Part shown: in pieces, positions 1-8,107 of the stretch
Layout of the letters: every line of letters begins with the position of its first letter
How positions within the stretch are numbered: position 1 is the first letter of the stretch
NCBI GenBank assembly: GCA_963764685.1
Contig: CAVXTT010000011.1
Location: 1 to 16,116, forward strand
Length of the DNA stretch: 16,116 nt
Direction of reading: 5' to 3'
Origin: CAVXTT01 sp963764685
Lineage (GTDB): Bacteria > Bacteroidota > Ignavibacteria > Ignavibacteriales > Ignavibacteriaceae
The notes under the pieces: generated by a model
Told to the model about the DNA's origin: nothing
The model's database searches: none
The model's input: the letters and a program-made list of their open reading frames with translations, nothing else
Position numbers and translations under genes: made by a program

Positions 1-44
1 GGCGTAAAGGTTGGAGGTGGCGGTTTTTAACCGGTGCTGATTTT

Positions 45-1232
45 TCAATCCGCACTTCCTGACAAATTATCAAATTGTTTTTTCTTCGTGCCCTCATAAC
101 TATCGATCTTCAGCAATAACCCTTCGAACTTCCCGTTGCTTAAGGGAATTCTTGCTGATGTTCTTAATCCGATATGTTTTCTTAATGCGGGATCACCTGC
201 ATAAATAAATGCAATAGTTCCTGTACATCTCTGCTTTATGAAATCTCCGAAATCTTTGAACAGCTGCTGAGCCTCTTCCGGTTCTCCTAGTCTGATCCCA
301 TAAGGAGGATTCGTAACTATCATTCCCTTCTCAAATTTCTTTATATGCTGAAAAGGAATTCCTTTCAGTTCAACATTTTCTTTATAAGGCAGTGGTGACA
401 GATTAGATTTTGCAGCTTCAAGGATACGCTGCGACTTATCGCTCCCCATTATTAATCCTTGAGGCAGTGAACGTATCTTATCATCACTTTCCTTTTTTAC
501 TTCCTTCCAAAGCTGTCTTTCGTAATCAGGCATGTGTGTAAACCCGAAACTCTTCCTTAAAAACTGGGCTGGTATCCTGCAGTAATGCATTAATGCTTCA
601 CAGATTATTGTACCTGAACCGCACATAGGATCAAGTAAAGGTCTTTCTCCATCCCATCCGCTTAATCTTATGATTGCAGCGGCAACAGTTTCCTGCATCG
701 GGGCTTCTCCTCCTGTTAACCGGTAACCTCTTTTATGAAGCGATTCACCGGAGAGATCAAGGCTGATAACAGCATTATTTTTTTCAATGTGTAAATTCAA
801 TCTGACATCAGGAGTTACAGTATTTACACTGGGACGCTTGCCTGTTTTATCCCTGAAATGATCTGCAATGCCGTCCTTCAAACATTGTGAGGCGTATAGT
901 GAATTTGTTATTTTACTTTTTGATACCGATGCAGAGATCGAAAACGTATGCTCGGTTGTGAAAATTGATTTCCAGTTAATATTATATGCCGCCTTGGTAA
1001 GAGCACCCGTTGTATGAGCAGGGAAAGTAAGCAGCGGAGCAAGTACCCGGCTTAGAAGCCTGGAGTTATAATTTATCCTGTATAAAGCTTTTTTATCTGC
1101 TTCAAAATAAACACCTCTATAAGTTACCTCTGTATTAACAGCTCCCAGGTCCTTTATCTCCTGTTCGGCAAGCTGCTCCATTAATCCGGTAACCTGGGCA
1201 AAGAACCTGTTATTCTTCTGGTATTCAAACAT
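45..1232 (-). CDS. THUMP-domain class I SAM-dependent RNA methyltransferase (RlmL/YpsC-like)
   Basis: The protein has 395 residues. Its N-terminal part (about 1-165) looks like the ferredoxin-like/THUMP RNA-binding region, and its C-terminal half is a Rossmann methyltransferase. The SAM-binding motif DPMCGSGTI starts at D201 and the catalytic motif NPPYG starts at N308; this NPPY motif is typical of N-methylation of exocyclic amines. Family knowledge (COG0116) gives N2-methylation of a guanine in 23S rRNA, as in the N-terminal half of E. coli RlmL; the exact target here is inferred. It lacks the second RlmK-type methyltransferase domain, which is the normal single-domain form of YpsC proteins. 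The ATG at 1232 has no Shine-Dalgarno sequence, only A/T-rich DNA. It diverges from the MFS gene across about 135 bp, so the two may share a promoter region. The gene is complete and shows no lesion. Confidence 0.9.
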   Translation of the reverse strand: MFEYQKNNRFFAQVTGLMEQLAEQEIKDLGAVNTEVTYRGVYFEADKKALYRINYNSRLLSRVLAPLLTFPAHTTGALTKAAYNINWKSIFTTEHTFSISASVSKSKITNSLYASQCLKDGIADHFRDKTGKRPSVNTVTPDVRLNLHIEKNNAVISLDLSGESLHKRGYRLTGGEAPMQETVAAAIIRLSGWDGERPLLDPMCGSGTIICEALMHYCRIPAQFLRKSFGFTHMPDYERQLWKEVKKESDDKIRSLPQGLIMGSDKSQRILEAAKSNLSPLPYKENVELKGIPFQHIKKFEKGMIVTNPPYGIRLGEPEEAQQLFKDFGDFIKQRCTGTIAFIYAGDPALRKHIGLRTSARIPLSNGKFEGLLLKIDSYEGTKKKQFDNLSGSAD

Positions 1233-1367
1233 AAATTTTATTTATAACTGATAACGAAAGATAGAAAAAAGGCAGGATAATAGTCGTTCCTTGTGGTTTT
1301 GTGTCAATGACAAGAATGAAATATGATATAATTATTTATTATGGTTTAATAATTTTTTTAATTTTAG

Positions 1368-2663
1368 ATGAAACTGAAGGAAATTGGCAGAGCCCTAAAG
1401 TATCCAAATTACAGATTATTTTTTTCCGGGCAGATCATCTCACTTATCGGTACCTGGATGCAGGCTATCGCTTTAAGCTGGCTTGTTTACCGGTTTACTA
1501 ATTCAGCTCTTCTTCTGGGAATAGTAAGTTTCTCAAGTCAGATACCCACACTTATCTTATCTCCTTTTGCAGGTGTATTAAGCGACAGACTGAATAAGCA
1601 TAAAATAATTATTGCCACCCAAATCCTCTCGATGATACAGGCCCTCGGACTTGCTGCACTTGTGTTAACCCATTCTATCCAGATATGGCACATTATTGTA
1701 TTGAATATTTTCCTTGGACTGATCAACGGATTTGATATCCCTAACAGACAGGCTTTCGTAGTAGAAATAATTGAGAACCGGAATGATCTAAGCAATGCCA
1801 TTGCCCTTAATTCTTCAGTTTTTAACGGCGCACGGCTTGTAGGTCCGGCAATTGCTGGTATTCTTATCTCTCTATTAGGGGAGGGGATCTGCTTTCTTAT
1901 AAACGGCATCAGTTACATAGCTGTTATCGCAGCGCTGTTTGCTATGAAACTGAAACCTTATTCAAAAAATGATCAGCAGAGCAAGGTAGTTGAAGAATTA
2001 AAGGAAGGGTTTAGATATACTTTCGGATCTGTCCCGATTAGATCGATACTATTTCTTTTGGCATTAGTCAGCCTTGTAGGTATGCCTTATACAGTTTTAA
2101 TGCCCGTGTTCGCCAAATCTATACTAGGGGGAAATGCTCAGACATTAGGGTTTCTTTTAGGTGCCGTTGGTACTGGTGCTTTCAGCGGAGCCTTTTATCT
2201 TGCTTCCAGAAAATCAGTACTTGGTCTTGGTAAATTTATAGGAAGAGGCTCGCTGATATTCGGAGCAGGACTAATAATTTTCTCTTTCTCCCGATCACTT
2301 CCACTTTCAATTATTTTCCTCGTTATAACAGGTGCAAGTATGATGGTGCAAATGGCATCGAGCAATACTATCCTTCAGACATTAACAGATGATGATATGC
2401 GCGGCAGGGTTATGAGCTTTTATACAATGTCGTTTATGGGATTTGCTCCTTTCGGGAGTCTTATTGCCGGTATAATTGCAGGTCATATCGGTGCACCCTT
2501 AACATTAACATTTGGAGGATTGCTTTGCATGGCAGGAGGCTTATTCTTTTTGGCCAAACTTCCTTATCTAAAGCAAATTATTCGTCCTGTTTACATTAAA
2601 AAAGGAATAATAAAAGAAATTCCAGGTGCCATCGACAATGTATCAAAGACACCTTATGTTTAG
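1368..2663 (+). CDS. MFS transporter, MFS_3/EntS-like efflux family
   Basis: The 431-residue protein has about 11-12 hydrophobic segments and the usual major-facilitator pattern. An N-terminal amphipathic start (MKLKEIGRALKYPNYRLFF) leads into TM1, and a loop-2/3 signature GVLSDRLNKHK lies near residues 69-79. A second bundle begins after a hydrophilic central loop (about 195-215, SKNDQQSKVVEELKEGF). The sequence style, including GTWMQAIALSWLVYRFT, is that of the MFS_3 group, which includes the enterobactin exporter EntS and many drug or metabolite exporters. Substrate cannot be told from sequence. The start is the ATG at 1368, which gives the classical N-terminus; upstream is extremely A/T-rich with no Shine-Dalgarno sequence. 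It stands alone, and its stop codon runs into a terminator-like hairpin. Confidence 0.88.
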   Translation: MKLKEIGRALKYPNYRLFFSGQIISLIGTWMQAIALSWLVYRFTNSALLLGIVSFSSQIPTLILSPFAGVLSDRLNKHKIIIATQILSMIQALGLAALVLTHSIQIWHIIVLNIFLGLINGFDIPNRQAFVVEIIENRNDLSNAIALNSSVFNGARLVGPAIAGILISLLGEGICFLINGISYIAVIAALFAMKLKPYSKNDQQSKVVEELKEGFRYTFGSVPIRSILFLLALVSLVGMPYTVLMPVFAKSILGGNAQTLGFLLGAVGTGAFSGAFYLASRKSVLGLGKFIGRGSLIFGAGLIIFSFSRSLPLSIIFLVITGASMMVQMASSNTILQTLTDDDMRGRVMSFYTMSFMGFAPFGSLIAGIIAGHIGAPLTLTFGGLLCMAGGLFFLAKLPYLKQIIRPVYIKKGIIKEIPGAIDNVSKTPYV

Positions 2664-2686
2664 AAGCCCCTTAATAACGGGCTTCT
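2662..2686 (+). terminator. Hairpin directly at the MFS stop codon
   Basis: Perfect 8-bp stem AGAAGCCC / GGGCTTCT with a 9-nt loop (2670-2678). It begins inside the TAG stop codon. No T-tract follows, so it may act as an RNA 3'-end stabiliser or a U-less terminator, as is common in this phylum. Confidence 0.6.
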
Positions 2687-2809
2687 GAATGAATACAGCT
2701 ATAAACCTCTAGCTTACATTTAAATAGGTACTACCGTGGGCGATGTAAAGGATTACAGTGCTATTTCCGCCAACAGCCTATTCATAAGAATGAGAATACT
2801 GATATTATA

Positions 2810-3001
2810 TTACCTTCCAATACGAATTGTGTCAAGGCTTCCGATTATTCCGAAAGCGCTCAATAGCCAAAGAATCACAACAATAACTACCACTGCATTC
2901 AAAATTTTCTTGATGGTTGACTGCATAGGAATGTAGCTGTTAATCAACCAGAGTACAACTCCCACAACTACCAAAACTACTATAAGTGTAATAAGTGACA
3001 T
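2810..3001 (-). CDS. Thivi_2564-family small membrane protein
   Basis: The 63-residue protein is almost entirely hydrophobic: TM1 spans about residues 3-22, a short polar hinge (PMQSTIKK) sits at about 25-32, and TM2 spans about 33-53. The patterns VLWLINSYIPM and ILWLLSAFGI are those I associate with the Thivi_2564 family of small inner-membrane proteins; that family has no established function, but members often sit among envelope-stress genes. A clear Shine-Dalgarno GGAGGG (3010-3015) lies 8 nt before the ATG at 3001, which fixes the start. It is transcribed away from the downstream cassette. Two overlapping antisense frames are shadows. GlsB/YmgE-type and other small membrane proteins nearby suggest a stress block. 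Confidence 0.8.
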   Translation of the reverse strand: MSLITLIVVLVVVGVVLWLINSYIPMQSTIKKILNAVVVIVVILWLLSAFGIIGSLDTIRIGR

Positions 3002-3416
3002 AACTTTTTCCCTCCATAAAATTTCCGCTGGCAGGTCTCCGTCAACAGATATGATTTTGTACCTTTTTATTCAGATCCTGATTTATCCCGAACGTTCGAT
3101 TGCAATAATATGTTAAGATTTTAATTGAGATTGTTCAATCGGTCTAAAGGATGAAAAAGGAACTACATCTTTTATTAATCTAAGAAGGGAGTGTTGGATT
3201 AATTCTTGATTTTCATCAACGAATCGGATTAATACAATTCCGGTTTCTTCAAATTGGATCAGCAATTGTTTGGTGAGTTGTAAGACTCTTTATAGGATGT
3301 GTGTGATTCTGAAAAGAATTAATTACTCTTTCATCCTTTTGGGCGATTGTTTTCTCAATCATCTCTGGGTAACATTTTACATAATTTATAAATTCAATTT
3401 CAGATAATACAATTTA
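3002..3416. other. Intergenic stretch, no gene supported
   Basis: A/T-rich DNA between the divergent Thivi_2564-type gene and the plus-strand cassette. It presumably holds both promoters, but no clear TTTG/TAnnTTTG pair was found. A 36-codon frame at 3297-3407 has biased, low-complexity composition and no ribosome site. There is a 10-bp palindrome CGAACGTTCG at 3089-3098, which is expected by chance at this scale. No RNA gene was recognised. Confidence 0.5.
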
Positions 3417-3517
3417 ATGAACACAAAACCGATAGATCTCTCATCATCGCATTTGTTGTGGTCATAGTTCTTTTCCTTCTCTTCGGTGACCAGGAACTAG
3501 ATTCGCTTAATATATGA
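3417..3517 (+). pseudogene. Small single-TM peptide gene broken by a one-base frameshift
   Basis: ATG at 3417 reads MNTKPIDLS and stops early. The +2 frame from about 3422 to 3517 reads DRSLIIAFVVVIVLFLLFG followed by a short acidic tail and TGA. Adding one A to the run of four at 3425-3428 joins them into a 33-residue peptide: MNTKTDRS, one transmembrane helix (about residues 9-24), then GDQELDSLNI. A charged start, a single Val/Ile/Leu helix and a glycine at the exit resemble small one-TM proteins common in this phylum. No Shine-Dalgarno sequence is visible. Either the homopolymer was mis-sequenced and the gene is intact, or it is a recent pseudogene. It lies 37 nt before the cassette gene at 3555 and could be its operon leader. 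Confidence 0.45.
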
Positions 3518-3554
3518 CCAATTAATATTATCTCAACTTTTTAAAGGATCAACT

Positions 3555-3989
3555 ATGAGAGCAAAAATTGCTATTGGATCTATTGCCATAATGTTCATTC
3601 TGTCCCTGCAGGCAAATGCCGGCGGAAAGGATGAACTTCAAAAATACTTCAGAGATGTGGCACACAAAGTGAAAACTACGGAAAACGCATCCGAGAAACG
3701 TAAAATCCTCAACGAGTCATTTCAGAATATGTCTGGTACATTGGATAAGGTTGAAAACTCAGGGTTAATTTCTAAAGACGATCGTATCGGTATCAATCGT
3801 TTCAAAGCTTCACTGCAAGAAAAACAAGATGAGCTTACAGGAAGCAATGGCTACGAGCGTGTATCTGATCGCCAACTCAATGCCTTCGCAGATTATGTCG
3901 TGCAGGATATGCAACAAGCAGCTGAGATGATAACCATCAGTGTAGTTGCTTTAATTCTTATAATTCTTTTGGTCGTACTCTTGCTTTAG
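3555..3989 (+). CDS. Exported helical protein with C-terminal membrane anchor, unknown function
   Basis: I do not recognise a named family. The 144-residue protein begins with a good signal peptide (MRAKIAIGSIAIMFILSLQANA, cleavage likely after A22). A charged, helix-rich body (about 25-120) follows, with heptad-like stretches such as FRDVAHKVKTTENASEKRK and RFKASLQEKQDEL. It ends in a purely hydrophobic helix (about 126-144, ending LILIILLVVLLL). This layout puts the body outside the cytoplasm, anchored by its C-terminus. The ATG at 3555 has AAAGGA 6 nt upstream. The stop at 3989 is 29 nt before the peptidase-like gene, so the two are probably one transcript. The body could bind or restrain the partner enzyme, but that is inference from context only. 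Confidence 0.7.
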   Translation: MRAKIAIGSIAIMFILSLQANAGGKDELQKYFRDVAHKVKTTENASEKRKILNESFQNMSGTLDKVENSGLISKDDRIGINRFKASLQEKQDELTGSNGYERVSDRQLNAFADYVVQDMQQAAEMITISVVALILIILLVVLLL

Positions 3990-4018
3990 TAGTCTCTGTA
4001 CTGTCAACATCCTTTGAT

Positions 4019-5137
4019 ATGCTAAAACTGAACATTTTATTGGTCAGGGGATTCCAATATTCGACTCTCTTTATTGGTGCGGGTTATGCATTACTTGCTT
4101 TAAGTCTGTACTCTTGCAGCGCTGACCCGCTCATTCAGCAGGGGTCTCTACAACCAGAGGAAAGTACGCCTGATATGCATTACTCAATCGTATTTGTCAT
4201 ACACGGCGATGGTGATTATCTCTATTTCGATACCAGCGGTAATGAACATCAGGCAGACGAGAAATACCTGGCAGAAGCAAAAAAAGTCGCTCAGGAAAAC
4301 CCCCTAGCAGAGGTGTTCATCTTTCACCAAAGACCCAGAAAAAACTTCTTATTCTTATTCCCTCTTGAAGATGGAGAGTTCTATTATTATCGAAAAGGAC
4401 AGCTAATCGCAAATGAATTGTATTGGCGTGATCAGGAACATTCATACTTTTATACTGAAGCAGAGTTGTACCGGCAATTCCGTACCAGCGACCAAAGAAA
4501 GAAAATGAGTGTGTTCCTCTACTGCGGTCACGAAATCCCTGAGTTCGGCGGGGCGGGCTACGATGAATCATATCCGGATCGGATGTTTACTATCCAGGAC
4601 TTTGCAAATGGCTTGAAAGACTTCACAAAAGATTCAACGCGTATTGATCTTTTGATACTTTCCACTTGTTATGGCGGTACACCTTACACAATTGATGTAC
4701 TTGGATCTTTTGCCCCAACCATAATCGCTTCTCCTGACAATCTTCATTTGTCTTACTTTGATCTTAATTTATTGAAGCGGTTGGATCTCAGTTTACAGGA
4801 TGGGGAGGTTTCTGCTTTCGCAAAAAGATTCGCTCAGGAATCGTTCGCCCGACTGACAAGGGATGTCCAAACTTCAGTCAGCGTTGCTGTGTATGATGTG
4901 GAACGCGTGAAAGAATTCTTACATTTAGTTCGCGGAACCTATCTTGACCAGTTAATCACTTTGAAAAAGGAAAGAAAGGATTTCCAGGTGGATATTGGGC
5001 ATTGCGATTGTGCAGACATCCGAGCATATGTATTGCCAACAATGAGCAAAGGGGTAGATATTTTTTTCCGGCCAGCTCGCTTTGGGCGATCAAAGTATAA
5101 AAAGATCCATTCAGGGTGGGAATGCTGGAAGGAATAA
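4019..5137 (+). CDS. Probable lipoprotein with clostripain/caspase-like (clan CD) cysteine peptidase fold
   Basis: The protein has 372 residues. A long N-terminus (1-32) with a hydrophobic core ends in LSLYSC at C33, an imperfect lipobox, so a lipoprotein is likely but a simple signal anchor is possible. The body begins with a buried strand and turn (IVFVIHGDGDYLYF, H62). The pair expected of clan CD follows: His171 in LYCGHEIP after a hydrophobic strand, and Cys217 in LLILSTCYGGTP after the next strand, 46 residues on. A conserved-looking IIASPDNLHLSYFD comes after it. In clostripain (C11) and caspase-like enzymes, the His and Cys end successive strands in the same way. Substrate and activity are unknown, and a dead fold cannot be excluded. 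It is 29 nt downstream of the tail-anchored exported gene. The start has only weak ribosome-site support (no clear Shine-Dalgarno). Confidence 0.6.
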   Translation: MLKLNILLVRGFQYSTLFIGAGYALLALSLYSCSADPLIQQGSLQPEESTPDMHYSIVFVIHGDGDYLYFDTSGNEHQADEKYLAEAKKVAQENPLAEVFIFHQRPRKNFLFLFPLEDGEFYYYRKGQLIANELYWRDQEHSYFYTEAELYRQFRTSDQRKKMSVFLYCGHEIPEFGGAGYDESYPDRMFTIQDFANGLKDFTKDSTRIDLLILSTCYGGTPYTIDVLGSFAPTIIASPDNLHLSYFDLNLLKRLDLSLQDGEVSAFAKRFAQESFARLTRDVQTSVSVAVYDVERVKEFLHLVRGTYLDQLITLKKERKDFQVDIGHCDCADIRAYVLPTMSKGVDIFFRPARFGRSKYKKIHSGWECWKE

Positions 5138-5260
5138 TTCACTTAAAGGTCTGTCAATATTATTTTCATCTGATACTATCCTTATATCGCAGAAATATCA
5201 TAAATCTAATCCGAATCACTATTATGTGTAATTGATTTGTTATTATCTTTTTCAAAACAA

Positions 5261-5265
5261 AGGAG
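5261..5265 (+). promoter_or_regulatory. Shine-Dalgarno that fixes the GlsB-family start
   Basis: AGGAG, part of AAAGGAG, lies 4 nt before ATG 5270. It rules out the longer TTG-initiated reading from 5237, whose extra 11 residues are polar and absent from the family. Confidence 0.75.
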
Positions 5266-5269
5266 TAAT

Positions 5270-5527
5270 ATGGCTTTTTTATGGGCGTTGATCGTTGGAT
5301 TAGTTGCAGGAGCAATTGCAAAATTAATTATGCCGGGGAAAGATCCCGGCGGTTTTGTTATAACTATGCTGCTTGGTGTGGGAGGCTCACTGCTATTTAC
5401 TTTTCTCGGAAAAATGCTTGGTATCTATGAGAATGATGAGAGTGCCGGACTTATCGGCGGCATCATTGGAGCGGTTATCATTCTTTTCCTATATCGTTTA
5501 TTTCTTAAAAGGAAAAGAATTGTATAA
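5270..5527 (+). CDS. GlsB/YeaQ/YmgE-family stress-response membrane protein
   Basis: The protein is 85 residues from ATG 5270, with three transmembrane segments. The family signature is clear: an N-terminal helix WALIVGLVAGAIAKLIMPG (about 5-23), the short KDPGGF turn, a second helix ITMLLGVGGSLLFTFLG, and the glycine-rich third helix SAGLIGGIIGAVIILFLY. Members were once called transglycosylase-associated proteins and are known for induction by stress in E. coli and enterococci; their biochemical role is not established. Length is normal for the family. It is 132 nt after the peptidase-like gene, with its own good Shine-Dalgarno, so it may have its own promoter. A strong hairpin ends the unit. 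Confidence 0.9.
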   Translation: MAFLWALIVGLVAGAIAKLIMPGKDPGGFVITMLLGVGGSLLFTFLGKMLGIYENDESAGLIGGIIGAVIILFLYRLFLKRKRIV

Positions 5528-5635
5528 AACATTCAGTGCTATATCCTTATTCCTATAGATCCTCTCCCCAGACTGAACTCGATTAGAACTTTTTTGAATA
5601 ATATTATGCTGTTCATATTCCAAAGGTTTTTAAGA

Positions 5636-5665
5636 TAATGGCCGGGAATTTCAACCCGGCCATTA
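5636..5665. terminator. Bidirectional terminator hairpin between convergent genes
   Basis: Perfect 11-bp G/C-rich stem TAATGGCCGGG / CCCGGCCATTA with an 8-nt loop (5647-5654). It sits between the plus-strand stress gene (ends 5527) and the minus-strand peptidase (ends 5800), so it can serve both. No clear T-tract is present on either side. Confidence 0.75.
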
Positions 5666-5799
5666 ATATACTTATACATTTGAAAGAGAATCACCTTCCT
5701 GGCTTCAACGAAACCCCTGCCAGCTAATAAGAATTACTAAATGATTACTATTCTATGTGTTTCGGGAAATTTATTTAGGTCCACTTTGAACCTGATAAC

Positions 5800-7650
5800 C
5801 TACTCAATCCCCAATCTTTTTAACAGGGCAATTGTATCTGGTTTTCTTCCTCTGAATTTCATGTACATTTCCATAGGGTCTTCACTGGAGACTTTTTCCA
5901 AAATATTTTCTCTGAAGGACTTTGCAACTGCTTTGTCAAATAATCCTTTTTCTTTGAATGCTGCGCACGCATCTGCATCTAATACTGCAGCCCATTGATA
6001 GCTGTAATATCCTGCTTCATAATCCCAGCCCACCATATGAAGAAAATTTGTGCTTAGATAGCGCGGAAGTATTTCAGGGATCAATCCCATTTTCTGAATA
6101 GATCCTTTTTCAAATTGTGCTACGTCTATTTCATTTGTATCAGAGATGCTGTGCCAGTCCATATCAAGGATTGCTGCCGCTGTATATTCAATTGTTTCAA
6201 ATACCGGCTTTTGGGATCTTGATTCCGTAATCTGGGTTATAAGTTCCTGCGGTATTATTTCACCCGTTATATATTGCTTTGCGTATAATTTTAACACCTC
6301 CGGTTCAAGAGCCAGGTTTTCCATGAACTGTGAAGGAAGCTCAACAAAATCCGTTATCGATTCTGATGATTTAGGATAAGCAACATTGGTAAGTAAATAA
6401 TTAAGTGAATGTCCGAATTCATGGAACAATGTACTTACATCATCAATGCTTAACAGCGAAGGGAGATTGCCCACTGGTTTTGTAAAATTGCCGCAGATTA
6501 TAGCGACAGGGGGAATGAAATTATTTTTCATATTGCTCTGAAAGGTAAAGTTATCCTGCCATGCACCGTTCTTTTTGCTTCCCCTCGGGAAGAAGTCTGT
6601 ATACAAAATGCCGATATGCTTTCCGTCCGCTTCTTTTACTTCATACACATTAGCTTCCGGGTAGAATACCTGCATACCGTTGAGTTGTGTAAATGTGACT
6701 CCATATAATTTGTTAGCAAGAGTAAAAGCACCTTCAAGTACATTTTCAAGCTTAAAATAGGGACGGACAGATTCTTCATCAAAGTTAAATTTATCTTTGG
6801 AGAGAAGGGCATAGTAATACCAGTAATCCCAGGGTTCTATCTTAAAATTATTTCCTTCTTTATTGACAAGCTGCTGCATTTCTTCAACTTCTTTTTTCCC
6901 TTTGCGGAGGGCGGGAGTAAGAATATCATTTAAAAACTTATAAACATTTTCGGGGGATGCAGCCATTCTTCTTTTCAATTTGAAATCTGCGTAGGTATTA
7001 AATCCAAGAAGATGTGCTTTTTCAACCCTTAAGGAGATAACCCGTGAGAGGATCTTCTTATTATCCAGATCATTATTATTGTTGCCGCGGTTCATGTATG
7101 CTTTATAAAGCTTTTCCCGGAGGTCCCTGTTTTGTGAATACTGCAGACACGGGAGCAGGGTTGGTTTATCAATAGTGAATATCCATTTCCCGGTAAGGCT
7201 TTTTGCAGCAGCTTTTTCCTGTGCCGCAATAATGGAGGTCTCGGGAAGACCCTTAAGATCATCCGCTTTATCGATTACAAGTTCATAACGGCTGTTTTCT
7301 TCACGGATATTCTCACCGAATTTTAATCCAAGCTGGGATAGATCTTCATTTATTTTCCTTAGTTTCGCTTTGTCTTTGGCATCAAGGTTCGCGCCTCCTT
7401 CAACAAAATCCAGGTAGTACTTTTCAAGGACATTTTTCTGTTCAACAGATAGGTTGAGTTTATCTTTTTCGTTATAGACAGATTTGATACGAGAAAAGAG
7501 TTTGTCGTTTAAGAAAATATCATCTTTATGTCCCGCCATCATTTTTGCGGATTCCCGGGCAATGCGGTCCATTTCGGGACTTCCTTCCAGGCTATAGAGA
7601 TTATTGAAAACATAATTTACTTTTTTAAGCAGCTTACCGCTAAGCTCCAT
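5800..7650 (-). CDS. M3-family zinc metallopeptidase (Dcp/oligopeptidase type), main body
   Basis: 616 residues are readable from the ATG at 7650. The zinc site is the HEFGH motif, with His410, Glu411 and His414, and the third ligand Glu437 lies in DFVELPSQ, exactly the M3 (thimet oligopeptidase/Dcp) arrangement. Enzymes of this family cut short peptides inside a closed helical channel. The ATG at 7650 is internal. The same frame stays open upstream to about 7830 and reads TPPFNDIKEEHYLPAYTEAI and PTFENTIEA, the conserved M3 N-terminus. The remaining 5' end, with a signal peptide, lies in another frame at 7772-7900. If one surplus base near 7780-7787 is removed, the enzyme is 699 residues, the normal length. 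With the signal peptide it would work in the periplasm on peptide breakdown. Confidence 0.92.
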   Translation of the reverse strand: MELSGKLLKKVNYVFNNLYSLEGSPEMDRIARESAKMMAGHKDDIFLNDKLFSRIKSVYNEKDKLNLSVEQKNVLEKYYLDFVEGGANLDAKDKAKLRKINEDLSQLGLKFGENIREENSRYELVIDKADDLKGLPETSIIAAQEKAAAKSLTGKWIFTIDKPTLLPCLQYSQNRDLREKLYKAYMNRGNNNNDLDNKKILSRVISLRVEKAHLLGFNTYADFKLKRRMAASPENVYKFLNDILTPALRKGKKEVEEMQQLVNKEGNNFKIEPWDYWYYYALLSKDKFNFDEESVRPYFKLENVLEGAFTLANKLYGVTFTQLNGMQVFYPEANVYEVKEADGKHIGILYTDFFPRGSKKNGAWQDNFTFQSNMKNNFIPPVAIICGNFTKPVGNLPSLLSIDDVSTLFHEFGHSLNYLLTNVAYPKSSESITDFVELPSQFMENLALEPEVLKLYAKQYITGEIIPQELITQITESRSQKPVFETIEYTAAAILDMDWHSISDTNEIDVAQFEKGSIQKMGLIPEILPRYLSTNFLHMVGWDYEAGYYSYQWAAVLDADACAAFKEKGLFDKAVAKSFRENILEKVSSEDPMEMYMKFRGRKPDTIALLKRLGIE

Positions 7651-7771
7651 TGCTTCAATCGTATTTTCAAATGTTGGTTCAGCACCGTTATTTACGATTC
7701 CTTCAATTTCTGTATTGTGCTGTTTAATGGCTTCAGTATAGGCGGGAAGATAATGCTCTTCCTTAATATCA

Positions 7772-7900
7772 TTAAAAGGGGGAGTACTCGAATGGTGTCT
7801 TCCACTCTGTAAAGAAAGGATTTACGTCCTGAGAATATATTGATATGGACATAATATAAACGGCAAAAAATAAGACCGAAAAGAAAAATGCTTGTTTCAT
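7772..7900 (-). pseudogene. Out-of-frame 5' end of the M3 peptidase (signal peptide and first strand)
   Basis: From ATG 7900, preceded by AAGGAG (7907-7912), the frame reads MKQAFFFSVLFFAVYIMS, then a likely signal-peptidase I site near YSQD. It continues NPFFTEWKTPF, which is the standard opening of secreted M3 peptidases, and stops at TAA 7772-7774 after 42 codons. The family then continues (G/E)TPPF-x-x-IK; that sequence is present one base away. Removing one C from the CCCCC run (plus-strand GGGGG, 7778-7782), or the A of GAGT (T7785 on the plus strand), restores one gene from 7900 to 5800. The second repair gives TPFGTPPF, the closer match to what I recall of the family. Real mutation or sequencing error is undecided. 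Confidence 0.8.
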
Positions 7901-8107
7901 GAATTTCTCCTTAAAATTCGTTAATTAAATTACATAAAAAATGCTTCAGTGTAGGCCTGAGGTAAATGGCAGCAGAATATAGTTCGGAAACTCTTTTTTC
8001 AAGACAGTAAGTCAAACTTTACCGATTCTGCTTAATGCTGGTTTCTTTCCCTCATTTAAATATGTTATTTATAAGGAATAATACAAAGATTGTATATGTG
8101 AAAGCCT

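Noticed and set aside
1..44. Possible gene or terminator at the left edge
   Set aside because: Only a 5-bp CGGTT/AACCG dyad is visible, too weak to call.
1538..1909. Long frame antisense to the MFS gene
   Set aside because: It lies opposite a clear coding region and has no start signals or family pattern.
3089..3098. Palindrome CGAACGTTCG as an operator
   Set aside because: Ten-base palindromes are expected several times in 16 kb by chance, and no promoter box accompanies it.
3297..3407. 36-codon frame beginning MCVILKRIN
   Set aside because: No ribosome site, no recognisable pattern, and composition explained by A/T-rich intergenic DNA.
5237..5269. TTG 5237 as the start of the GlsB-family gene
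   Set aside because: The extra residues are not family-like, and AGGAG is placed correctly for ATG 5270.
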